64,000 bases of DNA, taken from the NCBI GenBank assembly GCA_027605045.1, contig JAQFWX010000008.1, positions 496,001 through 560,000 on the forward strand. The letters run 5' to 3'. The first letter of the stretch is position 1; each line of letters opens with the position of its first letter. A model generated the notes under the pieces. That model was not told where the DNA came from and ran no database searches. It saw only the letters and a list, made by a program, of their open reading frames with translations. Origin of the DNA: Phallus indusiatus. Taxonomy: Eukaryota; Basidiomycota; Agaricomycetes; Phallales; Phallaceae. Positions 47,406 to 59,809 of this stretch are shown here, piece after piece. The translations under genes were made by a program, and so were the position numbers.

Positions 47406-47820
47406 TGAGCAAGCAAGTAATAGAACTCGGAGCAGAAGAAGGCAGTGTGTTTCTGTTCTGTCAATGACTCATGCACTCATGAGGCATCTGATGATGGCTC
47501 CCGTTTGTGCGCCAAACTACCGTAACCGTGTCTCCGGCGCTTGTCAGGGTGTCATCACGTGCATCAACGTCGCGTTACAGATTTGATCATCTTTCCATCT
47601 TCTTCGACTCCTTAATCTTGCAAATTGAATTGACACACCCATGTTAGCCCATGCAGTCAACCCCAAAAGCGAATAAATATTCAGCGGGGGAGTATGATAC
47701 AAAAATGCCCGTCGCCGCGACCACCACGGTCGTGGACCTCTCCAGGTTTGTCTTGCTCTTGGGTTAATACGTTGGAACATCTCCCCCTCACTGTTGCGAA
47801 AAAGCAATCTTCAAGACATC

Positions 47821-48495
47821 ATGAGTCAAAACATCGCCAAGACAGCTCAGTTTGAACAGAGACTTGGAGCTTTGCAGGTATATATATATCCCTTGACAAT
47901 GTCTAGTTTCACCAGCCGAGACTGACCCATCAAAGGAAGCTTTGTCTGCTAACTTGAAAGAAGCCAACGATGTGCTTAGTTTATACAATCAGAGGAGGAA
48001 AACTATGGCTGTGGGGTCGCTTTCTGTTGCTCTTTCGAGTTGGTCTCATCGTTGATTAGGAGTCCGCCGCCAATGCCAGACAGAAAAACAGCGAACAAGT
48101 CCCTACGATAACTCAAAATGCTGACCAAACCCACGATGCTATCCACATTATCGAATGGAAGCTACCTACCATTTTGACTCAGCTGTTGAATATAAGAAAG
48201 GTTTACGATCTGGGACGCAGGAGGGTGAGCATATGTGATTTAGTTGCGAGATCATTATTATTTACGAGTCAAATCCATACTATAGGCACAGGTATTACAA
48301 GCAGAACTTGAATGGGTGGCCAAGTCCGATTTCGAACGATGGCGGTCAACTCTTTTGGGCAAAAGTCCCTTGTCTGCACAGCAAGTGAAACGAGAATGGA
48401 CACGATTGTTCAAGAGGCTGGCGCTTATTGTTTTATTCATTTCCACTTTACTCATCTATTTTTTGTGGGGAATTCTTAATCGGACTCCTACCTGA
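47821..48495 (+). CDS. Small coiled-coil protein with a C-terminal membrane anchor (unrecognised)
   Basis: Not recognised. Exons 47821-47877, 47936-48010, 48060-48224 and 48286-48495 join in frame to 168 aa. The first two-thirds is helical and polar (FEQRLGALQEALSANLKEAN, VLSLYNQRRKTMA). The middle has the IIEWKLPTILTQLLNIRKVY and LQAELEWVASDFERW stretches. The last residues form one hydrophobic helix (LALIVLFISTLLIYFLWGIL) followed by five to six residues, the layout of a tail-anchored protein. There is no SNARE zero-layer Gln or Arg that I can place with confidence. The location may be an ER, mitochondrial or nuclear envelope membrane. Confidence 0.7.
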
Positions 48496-48994
48496 TTACT
48501 CTTGTAAAGCTTGCATCTTGTACCATACTACTGCACACCACACCATCATCATCATCATATCATCATCGAGATTTTTTGCCAGAACCTCCATACTAGCTCA
48601 TAGGCATATTTACACAATATATATATATATATATCAGTTAAACTTCATTTAAAGTTAAATTCAAGTAAAGGAGTCGAGGTCAGATTTGTGGCAGTCATCA
48701 AGTTTGGGAAATTCTTGAGTATTACGATGCTAGGAGAACAAACAGATAAACTGCTACACAGATTCAACCATCCGATGAAAAAAAGCCAAAAGGCAAAAAT
48801 GCGCGCATATAAACTAAGCGATCACAAAAGGAAAAGCATACAGCTATAACATCACTGTCCGTGGAATCTACAGGAGACGAGCATAAACGAAGGTAACGTT
48901 TGGTAGAATGTAACCCACGAAGATGTACTATAAACAAAAAAAGCAAAAATAAGGGTATATCAGGTAGAATCTTTCGACCAAGCCCCCCTGCTGT
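48496..48994. other. Convergent intergenic region with simple repeats
   Basis: Contains a CAT trinucleotide run around 48543-48565 and a TA run around 48616-48634. It is otherwise AT-rich 3' flanking sequence of the two converging genes. No gene seen. Confidence 0.5.
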
Positions 48995-49704
48995 TTAGGA
49001 CGTCAACGGTTCCGGAGCCGGAATGATGCGAATGTCAGTACGTCGAGAAACAGGAGGATCGACAGCAGGACGCATTCCAGCGTAAGTTCTCCTTCTGGGG
49101 GAAAAGAAGCCGGAGATACGAGCAGGAGTGTTGGGAACAGGGGAGATGTTGCGGGTCGAAGGAAGTGCCGGTATACCAGGTTGAGAATGCTCTTCAGATA
49201 ATCGATTTGCTAACGCCGGATTCTGTGACGCAACTGATATCCCCGTACGCACGTTCGTTGCTACCGGAATACTATTATTGGTTGTGGCCATGGGCTGACG
49301 GTCAGAGGCTGATTCCGAGCCATCGAGGACGTATGACATGGGTCGTGGACTGGCAACAAGTTGGACATCACTATCGGACCAGACTCCCCATTTGGTTGTC
49401 CATCGTTCGACATGTCGGGACGAACCAACACATCCATAATGCGACGCGCGGTAAGTCTCTCGAATCGTTGAGCTTCGTCGCGAGCCGTAATTTCTTCCTC
49501 TGTCAAAAATGCTTCATAAACGGCATCTTCAGCTTGAAAGAATTCGTCAGAATCAGGATCGAACGCATTCCACCGACTCCATTTTTCGATTACTGGGCAC
49601 TCAGTCTGCGCCGTGGCGTTCTCAGTCGGCGGCGAGGGCTGAGTCGCGGCCTGTTCGGTCGCTCGACGCGTCGTCAATAATGTAGAATACAGTGGTCGGC
49701 CCAT
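48995..49704 (-). CDS. Hypothetical protein, Ser/Pro-rich C-terminus
   Basis: Not recognised. The two exons 49704-49430 and 49370-48995, joined by a 59-nt intron, restore one frame of 216 aa, which supports the model. The N-terminal half has an acidic, possibly helical block (WSRWNAFDPDSDEFFQAEDA, EEEITARDEAQRFERLTARR). The second half is low complexity, rich in Ser, Pro and Arg, and ends RIIPAPEPLTS. There is no membrane segment or signal peptide. A role cannot be inferred from its neighbours. Confidence 0.6.
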
Positions 49705-50089
49705 TTTTGTTTTGAGTGATTAGGAGAAATGAGTACTGTTGTACAAGTGATTTTGCGGGGAAGGGGTAAAAGAGAGGTTGAGAGGATTGTTGTGATGGCG
49801 CGGCCAGGTTCCTTTTTGCAAAAGAAAAAAAAAGTTACACAAGGGTCACAGGATCACGTTACACAGCCTTCGGCAAAGCACCGGCGTGTGACAAGACGGT
49901 CACACAACAAGAATCAAGAATCTAGATCGCTTAATTCTGAGGACGCTGCGGCTATTATTCCAAAGTAGGCAAGTAAGCCAGTCTCGTTCAAGTTGAGTAA
50001 ATCAGTAAAATAACGTGCCTGCTGTGTTATCGTCGTTCACCGAAAGCTAACAACATTAATCACTGATGGGCTTATAAAAGTTGCAAATT
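49705..50089. other. Intergenic region upstream of the hypothetical gene
   Basis: Holds the promoter of the minus-strand gene starting at 49704 and the 3' end of NTO1. One plausible last exon of NTO1 (coding LSVNDDNTAG) lies at about 50020-50060 if a weak donor at 50093 is used. No independent gene is seen. Confidence 0.4.
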
Positions 50090-53000
50090 TTAACAAACCT
50101 GCTGATCGGGAGTTATACTAGTAGACTCGACCTCTTTGCCTTTATATTCAGGATCTTCCATTTCTGCCATAGCATCCCTAAGAAAGTTGCTTAATAGAAT
50201 CGCACAGCACCTGTGTTTTGACACAAACCTAAACGCCTTCCGACATGTCTGCCTCATCCGAGCTGTGCGGAAATTTTGCATTTTCCCTCGTCCAGCCAAA
50301 AGCATGTCATCAAGGTCTATACAACATTAGTGAAAAGAAACAATCTGGACATGTAATAGCACCTTTGTCTTCACCAAGTAGCCTTAAATTAGTTGTCTCC
50401 AACCATTGCCTGAAAAAATGTGTATCGATGATCTCGTGATGCATGTTCAAAATTAGCAAACATACCACGATCTTGATTTGTCGAAAAACTGGACTAGAAT
50501 CAAAGGCCCTCCTTCTGTTCGCACCGCATTCCCCTTACTTTGCAACACGTCTATCGGTACGCCCTTGGTATCTTCTTCCCAAACGACTGCAGCCCACCAA
50601 GGGTATGACTCTGTATTTCGTATCAGTAACATCAGAGCATTGGCGGAGAATCTGCATACCCATTTTAGCCCAGACTGAAATGAAGAAAAACATTAGAACG
50701 CCAACAACGTTTTATATCTGATAATGAGATGCACACCTAGCGTGCCACCAGCTAAACTTTTTCCTTCCTGCAGCGTAATAACACCTGCTGATGGACCTGG
50801 AGCCTTAGGACGCGCAGGCGCTGGTTTTTTCGCTTTGCTATGTGATTTAGACGTAGCCCGTCGACTTGGTTGACTTATCTTATCGCTTGTGACGATGCTT
50901 GTACTCCGTTTGGTCGCCGGCTCGTCTACCGAGATTTTGTTAGTTTCGATATCCATATCGTTAAGCTTGACCTCCTCTTCGGGCTGCTCTTCAGGAGCGG
51001 CTGGCAATACAATTTCTTTGTCAGCAGAAGCTTTCTCTGCATCCCGGTCTACAAACGCCAACATTCATTAGTGATGAGTTGATCCTAATTACAGAAAAAT
51101 AAAACCTACCCAATCGCTGGCGTTTTTTGGGTGGTTGTGTATCCCTGCCAACAGATTCCTGCCCAGCACGACCATGCCTCCTGGATCCCGAAGTCAGTAT
51201 CCACCCACGATCGAAGTTCATAAAGGAATCGCGATCGTCCATTGATTCAACCATATTAGGTACACCCTGACCTGGTAACACCAAGTGCTCCCTTCTCCAG
51301 CTACGTGGTTTCACAGAGGGAGTAACAGGCTCTTCTCCTTCTACAACCGCAGTTGAAGGCTCCTGTGATACTTCAGCTTGGATCTCGCTCCCTTCATCGG
51401 GATTTGTTGATGCAAACCATCGGATCGGTTGTCTCAGTAGAACGACGTCCATTTTTACAAGAGGACCACCGTTGCTGCGTGTTGCTCTCGGTGCACGGAA
51501 GCCTGGAGTTGTATCAAGAAGCGCCGCAGTATCGGCAGCCAATGCAGCATGGGCCTCCTTCCGTCTTTGTCTTTCAAGTTTATAGTCCCGCTTAGGCTTC
51601 TCTGCTCTCGGCTGCTTCTCTTTCTTTGGCTTGGGTATTTTAAGGGATATTGTCGGTGGAGAGGGTTTGTAAATCGGTTGTTCGATTCGAAGTAACGATG
51701 TAATGGGATCTGCGGTGAGCACAAGCCTCGTCTCATCTTTGAAATCATCATCAGAAATCAATAAGTTCAGTGTGTCTAGCTCGGCTTCCAGGTTTCCAAC
51801 AGCGTGTTCTTCAGAAAAACCAGAATCGTCGCCAGTGTCTCGGCGTATAGTGGGCAGTTGATAGAGAGAATCAATGATATTATTGGAAGCCGTTTTGAGC
51901 CTCGCCGCTGTTTTATAGAAAAGGGTGTCACGTTTGTTGTAAAGCATTGCATTGTCAAAAATCAATTCTATGTCAGCCTGTCGAGAAAAAAAGGCTAAGC
52001 AAGTGTTTCGAAAAAGATGTCAACCTTCAAACCTTGAACGCATCGAGATGAGTGTATTCTCCTGCATTTAACTTGTCCTCAATTGTCAAGAAGCACATAG
52101 GATTTTTGATGATGTCAAAATAATCCGGAGCCTCCGATTTTGTTACTGGTCGATAAAACAGCTCGTTTCTGTCTAGGCTAAAGAACTATGTAAATAAAAA
52201 CGCCGGATTGGTTGTTACAAGGATACGCTACCTCTGAATTTGTTCGAAAGCTTGTCGGATATGTTTGTCATGGGGAAAGAGAACATCGGTTATTAATTGC
52301 CGAATTAGTTGAGCTTGTGAAAGCTTGATCGTTTCCCGTTGCTGGACCAAACTCGTCAGTTTCTCGACATGATCAAGATTTTTTCGCAAGTTTTTCAAAT
52401 ACTGCAAATTAGAGTGTTAGCCAAATTGGGAAGGTAGAGGTAACAATTCGAACATACATGATATTTCAAGGCCTTCTGTTCGTCTGAAATATGTTTATTG
52501 AGAGTTGACGCTGTCCAAGGCTAAAAATTATATGAAATACTGTTTATACTGAGAGAATTGACATGCTTACCTCCAAATGTAGCCGCTTCAACAAAGGGGC
52601 GCCCCGTCGAGCTTCGCGTTTGAGGCTCCAATACCTACAGATCATTCGGATAAATTGTGGTTTTTGTGAAAACTTCTTCGTGTAGTAGCTTTCCAGTTTA
52701 TCTGTGATATACTGCGGAACAAGAGGAGGGCCGAGCGAGTACTTCTTTGAGTAGGCCCGAGCAATTTTGGAGGATTTTGGGGTACGCGCTTGTATAGTCA
52801 ACGGTCCTTCAAAAGTGTCGGAAATATCACCCCTAGTTAATTTAGCTTCATCCTAACAAGCTCATTTGAGTGCACGTAATCACTAGAAGAAAAGACAATA
52901 TCTGACTGGTAGATGTTTTTCACAATAACCTTTGAAGGAAGCCTCCTCTCCAACTAGTCCTTTCATTCCCATTAAAAGCTTTGCTCGTCTGGCACAGGTA

Positions 53001-54139
53001 ACATGAAAAGCAGCGAAACATGTCTGTTTATCACATTGAATACAAGCACCGTGTCGATTTTTACACAGCGAGCATGTCTGCGTAAACGTAGTAGGTAAAA
53101 TGACAAAGAAAAAGGGACGAAGCTTACTAATTTCCAGCGACTTTTGGGAACATGGTCTATATTTTCAATGGGTTCCATGAACATAGTATTACCAACAGTA
53201 ACCTCAGGAATGAACATAGCGCAGAGCAGATGCGCCCACAACCCCGTGCTTGTTTGTTTGAAAGCACCACCTTCATTGGGACAGAATACACAAGCCTGCG
53301 CCAGCTTCAGCAAGGAAAAAACTAGACAGTAGGAGACGCGTACCACTGGAACCTCTGGCGATACTGTACATTTCCTGCATAGCCATTGGCCTTCAGGTAT
53401 GTAGGGTACACCGTAACAGTCTACAAACCAGATGAGCGAAATGCATGCGCACATATCGCGAATGCCCACCTTGATGGACAGCCAGATTACACCCATCGCA
53501 AAAAACAATAGCATTGATGTTCTCTCCTTCTCCGTCATCGCAAATGACACAAGTTGAATCTTCGGATGGAAGACCTATGTCTGACTTGGGTACTCGTTTC
53601 ATCTGATTAGGGGGGTTGGTCAAAGATAAAGAGTTATCATCAGTACGCGCGAAGTCACATACGAGCTCGAACCATTCCTTTTCCAGCCTGTCCATTAAAA
53701 TCTCAAAAGTTTCAGATGAAACTGGCCCGACTTTAGATTTCTTTCGTTCCTCGTTGACTAAGTCTAACCATTCTTGATCTTGTTCATCCATGTCGTACTC
53801 CACTTGCATCGACAACTCGCTTTCAAGTGGTTCTAATCATTCCGTGTGCCTGTAAGTACAACAGTCTGTTTCAAGTAGCGTTCTTAGCTCACCGATGTAG
53901 CGAATATAATGGTCCGGTCGAGTAAAAGATGAAAAATCATTGTCTATTAGGTTATTAGGCTTAGAATTATCGCGTAAACCTGAGAGAGCGAATGTACTTG
54001 CATCCATAGGATCTCGCATTGGCATCCGTTACTCCAGCAGGCTCGTTAACATCATCATCCTCTACTTTCCGAAAAGACACTTTAGGTAGTGGAGGTGGTG
54101 CTGGACTTGCGACATGACTGCCTCTTCCAGGAGCCATGT
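50090..54139 (-). CDS. NTO1: NTO1/BRPF-type chromatin scaffold (EPL1, PHD, ePHD, bromodomain, PWWP)
   Basis: A scaffold subunit of the NuA3-type histone H3 acetyltransferase that reads H3 tails. Order seen on the minus strand: an N-terminal EPL1-like segment (DHYIRYI, then [20 protein letters not shown]), a PHD finger ([28 protein letters not shown]), an extended PHD ([41 protein letters not shown]), and a helical linker ([20 protein letters not shown]). The bromodomain follows ([35 protein letters not shown]), then a basic region and a C-terminal PWWP domain ([16 protein letters not shown]). The stop is at 50090 unless a further small exon is used. The start is uncertain: ATG 54139 opens [16 protein letters not shown] but needs a frame change to reach the frame of ATG 54025. 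Confidence 0.88.
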
Positions 54140-54326
54140 AAATTTACGGTTGGTTTGGAATAATGAAATTTGAAGTGTCGAATTAGGGAGAGCTTTCCTG
54201 GCACGTGATTGTGACGTTCCAATTATGTAATATGGTCCAATCAATGACGGAATCAAAAGGGTAAGCCCAGTACACTTGACGATCAACGCGAGCGCTGAGA
54301 TCAGTGAGCTGCTCATCTCTTCAAGA

Positions 54327-55271
54327 ATGCCTTTGGTGTCAATCTTTGTTGTTTCTTCAGAAACACTCTCAGAAAGGCGTTATGATCTCAGCTTGACTGT
54401 TGGACAGCTGAAAGTACTTTGTTTCATATCTCGGCAGATCCATATCGATCTCTTGACGAAAAATCACGTTTGCAGAGAAAGTTGGAGCCAGTCACTGGAA
54501 TTCCACCTGACTTGCAACAGATCACACTACGGGAACAAGGAACAGAGGCAGATCCGAATGCAAAAGTATTGTCCGTCCTAGACGATGACGATAAACCTCT
54601 AGGATATTATAGCGTCCGGGACTGGCAAGTATTACGAGTATGTAACTTCTTAATCGCGTGATTTGTAGATCTCCGTACTTATGGTTTTAGGTGAAAAATA
54701 CCGACCCATCTGCCAGTGTCACAGAAGGGCAGTTCACTGATATTTCCCAAGTGCCAAAGTTCGAAATTTCTGAAGAAGACTACTCGTCTCGACGAGGTGA
54801 GCTTGGGGCTAAGCGCATCATCATATTTAATGTTGTTGATTTTGTAAATATAGACACCGTACTGGCCTACAAAAAAGCTCATCACATTGGCCGATTCGCA
54901 CCGCCTGGCGCTACTCATGAAGAAGAAGAGTCCATTCCGGAAAATATAACCTTAAACTCACGTTGTGAAGTGGACACGGGTGACAGTGGATTAAAAAAGC
55001 GTGGAGTCGTACGGTTTGTTGGGAAAACTAAATTTGCGAAGGGAATTTGGGTTGGAATAGAGTACGACGAGCCTCTTGGTAAAAATGATGGGTCGTAAGT
55101 CCCCACCCAATCAGCCACAGTCTGTGCTATAATAATTTTGATTGCTGCAGTGTCCAAGGGGAGAGATATTTTACGACGAAACCTTTATGTGGCGGATTTG
55201 TCAAGCCGGAACGCGTTGTTATCGGTAACTTCCCACCAGTGGAGCTTGACATGGAAGACGAAGAAATGTGA
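54327..55271 (+). CDS. ALF1: Tubulin-folding cofactor B
   Basis: It binds alpha-tubulin during folding of the tubulin heterodimer in the cytosol. Exons 54327-54413, 54476-54637, 54691-55094 and 55151-55271 join in frame to 257 aa. The N-terminus is a ubiquitin-like domain ([44 protein letters not shown]). A middle helix follows ([13 protein letters not shown]). The C-terminal CAP-Gly domain has [39 protein letters not shown] and GGFVKPERV. The protein ends in an acidic DMEDEEM, like the EEY/F-type tails that CAP-Gly proteins recognise. It is divergent from NTO1 over 187 bp. Confidence 0.93.
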
Positions 55272-56073
55272 AGAATCCGTTGATTTGTCGTCTGATTTAG
55301 TGTGCGTTCTTACTTAAATAGCCTTACCCATGAATTTAAAAATAATATTGTGATTCTTATCTGGACTGTACTGTCCGAGACGAGCGATCATTTTATTGAT
55401 CCCTTGATTTCACTAAAACACACCGAGTATGGACTATTACGGACTATTACGTTACGTTAAAACTGATCAGAGCGTCAACGTGCGCACCGTCGTCTCTAGG
55501 TCTTTTTCTCTAAGAAACACCATTAAGGACACCAGCATTTCGTACTGTTTACGTTTTAGAAGGCGAGTTTTCAATTGAAAACCTATTCAATATAGAATGA
55601 TGGGAACGCGAGCGAATTCTCAACTCCCCTTCAAGCTTCATCAATGGCCCATCTCGGCGGCTGCTGATGGCAACCCTGTACCATTGCATGTCACTCAGTC
55701 AATACAATTCGCTCCAGAGTTTCACGTGCCCATTCCTAACGGCGAAGTGGCTTACGGGCACACATGGCAGCTTTTAATTTTTCAGCTAGAGACTATCACA
55801 CGGGTGCTTGTTTTGTTCAATGGCTGAGGCTGTCATGTTCTCAACGTAGACATAGGAATGATTCTAAAACATCTCGCTTGCCTTGTTCGCGTTGCAATCA
55901 ATGGCCAATGGCTATGTACGTAGTATCAGTTTATTTCTGAACGCACTTCACATGACAGGGAACTGGTTATTTAATAGACAGGGTTGCTCCCCAGGTATCT
56001 CAATTTCCTCTTCTGCGAAGGGGGCCCCTTTGTTTTCCTTATTGGTTTTCAAGCTCCAACTTCGAGTTAAACG
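55272..56073. other. Intergenic, no gene seen
   Basis: The first part is the TBCB 3' region. A direct repeat GGACTATTACG occurs twice at about 55430-55452. Short open frames (for example at 55597) have no supporting motif. The end of the stretch carries the promoter of the lipase gene. Confidence 0.4.
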
Positions 56074-57392
56074 ATGTCGAAGAATCTCCTCGCATTTATC
56101 GGTCTCATCTTTCTTTGTACCGTGTCTGCGACGATTTTACCCCGTCAAGGTGCCGTTACCGACCTAACGACGTCGCAGATCGATTCCTTCACGACGTACG
56201 CATTCTTCGCGAGTGCTGCCTACTGCCAACCAAGCACTACGATAGACTGGTCATGTGGAGGTTTGTAGTGATCAACGTTCTTCTACGACTCCAACATGCT
56301 CAAAATTGATTGTGGATTTCCTTCAAATTAGCGAATTGCGACGGCAATCCAGGCTTCCAACCCGTTGCATCGGGAGGTGATGGCGACGACGTGCAATTTT
56401 GTGAGATTCTCAATTGACCTCGTTCTAGATAGTATTTTTTTATTGACTGTGTCATGATAAAAATTTAGGGTATGTTGGCTTCGACCCGTCTCTCAATAGC
56501 GTGATTGTAGCACACCAAGGGACGGATCCTGAAGAGTTGTATGTGCATTTTAACATTGTCATAATTGCGTTTGGCGGCTAATTAAACAAACTCGCAGTGA
56601 AGCTGACTTGACAGATGTCGATTTTTTCTTGGAATCTCTTCCTCAGTCTGCATTCCCCGGAACTTCAGGCCTTGAAGCGCACAATGGATTTTTGTCAGAA
56701 CAACAGGAGTGCGTTATATTCGCCATTTTAGTGCATATAACAAGCATCAATTAATCTACGACATCAGGACGGCTGCTGATATCGCATCTGCCATTCAGAC
56801 TACCCTTTCCAAATTTGATACCAAGCAGATTACAATTGTTGGACACTCTTTGGGAGCCGCTATAGGCTTAATCGATGCCATATTCCTTCCCCTTAATCTC
56901 CCAAAAGGATTGAGCTTTAAATTCGTCGGCTTTGGACTGCCTCGCGTGGGTAATCCGGCATTTGCTGAATACTTGGATGGTAGGGATAGATTTCTTTCTA
57001 TACAAGCGTTTTCCTAGACTAAGCAACGGCCCAAAGCTAATTTCCCCGACCTGACGCACATCAATAATAAAGAAGACGTAGTGCCCATTCTCCCAGGTAT
57101 GTATTTTACCCAGCTCCCTCTCGGGGACATACTTAAAAATCCTTGTACCATCAGGAATTTTTCTGGGTTTCCAACACCCTCACGGTGAAATCCATATCGA
57201 CGATAATGGGGTATGGAACGCTTGTGCCGGTAAATCACTTTTCTAATTTACAAATCTCTGTAATTTACTAAAAATAATCTAGGTGATGACAACGACTCGG
57301 ACTTGTGCTCTACGGGGGATGTTCCAACCATTTTTGAAGGCGACATTAGTGATCATGATGGCCCTTATGATGGCGTCACGATGGGGTGCTGA
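56074..57392 (+). CDS. Secreted class 3 lipase / feruloyl esterase-like
   Basis: An extracellular alpha/beta hydrolase acting on ester bonds in lipids or plant material. The N-terminus is a signal peptide (LLAFIGLIFLCTVSA), followed by an ILPRQ pro-sequence with a possible Lys/Arg cleavage site. The catalytic Ser is in ITIVGHSLGAAIGL. The next conserved block is FGLPRVGNPAFAEYLD, then THINNKEDVVPILP with the catalytic Asp, and QHPHGEIHI with the catalytic His. Cys residues near WSCGGANCDG and at the C-terminal end (MGC) suggest disulfides. The intron at 56980 must use the acceptor ending at about 57032 to keep frame (LDANFPDLTHINN). About eight short exons. The stop is at 57390-57392. Confidence 0.9.
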
Positions 57393-58082
57393 CAAAGTTA
57401 TTGTTTGACGAGACAGTAATATTATTTGTATCATTATCTGTACAGTTGGGCACTGTTGAGAATTTTCTGTTGGCAACGGAAATAAATTTATTAGGAATTA
57501 TGTAAAAATATGGGAGTCATACAGGTAGACTCGGACTCTGGCAACTGAGTTGGCACTGTAAACGATCGAACGTCACCCTTTTCAACCTGATGGCAGCCGT
57601 CATCGATCATCGAAATCAGCTGCCAACTCAATTAAATCGGATCTTTCACCTGGAATGTTAGTAAAGTTGACTGGAATAGCCATACTACTCATTTCCGGTT
57701 TCGTCAACGTTCTCATCAATTGCAACAGTATTTTAAACCCAAATTCATAATCTGTTTGTGATGGATTTCTCGCTCAAAAGTTTTCTCGAGTTTTGTGTCC
57801 TGTATAATATTTCTCAAGACTGTGGGACTTCTCATGATGCAGCATGGTCGAATACACAAGCGCTAAGCGCCGCTAAACGTAAACGTCTAAACAGCACATT
57901 CCGTTTTAGTTCCGAAGACGATTTTCACATAATTTCCGGTTATCTTATACCCGTGCCGAGAGACGAACCGTGACAAACATATATAGCGGCGGACACGCGA
58001 AACCACCGGACCTTGACCAGACCCTCTTCAACGAATCTCACAGCTCAACTGACACGTTCTTCCTCTTCTTTCGAACTACAAC
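57393..58082. other. Intergenic, no gene seen
   Basis: Flanking sequence of the lipase and nitronate monooxygenase genes. The open frame at 57758-57973 has no motif or splice support. No repeat or RNA gene was recognised. Confidence 0.4.
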
Positions 58083-59809
58083 ATGCCATCGTCACCCGCT
58101 TTGCTGAGAACACCTCTTACCGAATTACTCGGGAGTAAGATCTTGTCGTGCTCATTGATCGTTGTTTCATGTATTGATATATAAACCACTCAGTTAAACA
58201 CCCTATTCTCCTGGCCGGTACAGTCAATTTGTTATGATCAGATGCAGGAGCTGATTTACTCTAGGCATGAACGTTGCTGCTGGTCCGGAATTGGTACGTA
58301 ACCGCCCTCGTTCGGGCTTCAGTTGCTGACTTACTATGATACAGGCGGCGGCAGTTACGAACGCAGGAGGTTTGGGTGTCATTGGGGGTAAAACAAGATG
58401 ATGTTACAAGTTTACTTTCGGCTAATCTGATACAAATCAGGTGTTGGGTACACACCGAATATTCTCCGTCAACAGGTATGGCGCCACCCTTTCAAAATAC
58501 TTTCGAGGTTTGAGTACACTATTTATGACAATGCAGATCCGAGCTATCAAAGAAGACTTGGAGGATAAGAATGCACCATTCGGCGTTGATCTCCTTATAC
58601 CACAGATTGGAGGAAGCGCGAGAAAAACGAATGTAACTTTATTTCGTCAAACGACTTTAAGGCTTCCTTTCTCACAGCTCATTTCAGACCGACTATACAA
58701 GAGGCCAGCTTCCTCAATTGATCGACGTGATAATTGAGGAGAAAGCCAAGTTATTTGTTTGTGCCGTGGGCGTTCCTCCAAAAGATGTGGTGGAGAAACT
58801 TCACAAGAACGGAATTTTGGTGATGAACGTATGTCTCTTGAATGGTAGCTCAATTTACAGTCACTCACCGACTTCATAAAGATGGTGGGACATCCCAAGG
58901 CAAGCAAGTTTGTTGATATATTAATGCAATTCCACCCTTAAAGTCTATCGTGTCATAGCATGTGGCAAAGGCCCTGGCTCAGGGAGTCGACATCATTTGC
59001 GCACAGGCTGGCGAAGGAGGCGGCCACACCGGTGATATACCCGGGACCATGCTTATCTCTGCTTGCGTAGACGCTGTTAAGGGGCATAAGAGTCCTTTGA
59101 CGGGTGGACCTGTGTACGTAGTCGGCGCGGGAGCCGTGTATAATGGGCGTAGTTTGGCCGCATACTTGATGTATGGCGCTCAGGCTGTTTGGGTCGGAAC
59201 ACGTTTCGTAGCCTCTAAGGAAGCGGGCGCTCCAAAGAAACATAAGGAACTGTATGTGCTCGTGTATCCTTCTTTCGTAGTTGGATGCTAATGAATATTA
59301 TAAGTCTTGTTCAGGCTGGTTATGACGTAATTGAATTGATTTAAAAGTCAAGACATTCTCCAAGCTCACTTCTGTCCCCTTTTATAGGATATCACACGAA
59401 CAATTATTTATACCGGTCGCCCTCTCAGCGTGTTAAAAACCCCTTATGTCGCTGATTGGTGAGTTTTAATTTTAGGTAACTTATGAAACCCGAAAGAAAT
59501 GAATCGATCTGTATAGGGAAGAGAATCGGCAGAAGGAAATCAAAGAACTCACATCAAAGGGCGTAATTCCCCATTACGATGAGCTTGAAAAGCACCCAGA
59601 GAAAAGCGTTGAAGGCCGACCATGGCTATTGGGGCGTGTCTCCGCTTTGATTAATGTCCGTACACTATCATACACTTGTCGCTCACCTGACACTCATCAA
59701 TATTCAGGACATTCTTCCGGCTAAAGAGATTGTTGATAGTATGGTAAAAGAAGCCGCCGAACAGTTGCAAAGAGGGAGCAGTTTGTTGATTACCAAATCG
59801 AAACTTTGA
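58083..59809 (+). CDS. Nitronate monooxygenase (2-nitropropane dioxygenase family)
   Basis: An FMN enzyme that oxidises alkyl nitronates such as propionate 3-nitronate and so detoxifies nitro compounds. The start MPSSPALLRTPLTELLG leads by short introns to KHPILLAGMNVAAGPELAAA, VTNAGGLGVIGG, YTPNILRQQ and FGVDLLIPQIGG. The FMN-binding and active-site blocks are DIICAQAGEGGGHTGDIPGT, with the catalytic His region, followed by VVGAGAVYNGRSLAAYLMYG and QAVWVGTRFVASKEA. The C-terminal part holds TRTIIYTGRPLSVLKTPYV and the final helices. About ten exons, ending SLLITKSKL at 59809. There is no signal peptide or clear peroxisome tag, although the terminal SKL is a perfect PTS1 tripeptide, so peroxisomal targeting is likely. 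Confidence 0.9.

Noticed and set aside
47544..47807. Minus-strand open frame between the GH15 gene and the tail-anchored protein gene
   Set aside because: No motif, no splice context and no ATG-supported continuation; reads as promoter sequence of the plus-strand gene.
55597..55827. Plus-strand open frame upstream of the lipase
   Set aside because: Short, unrecognised, and not linked by splicing to anything; coding potential cannot be supported.
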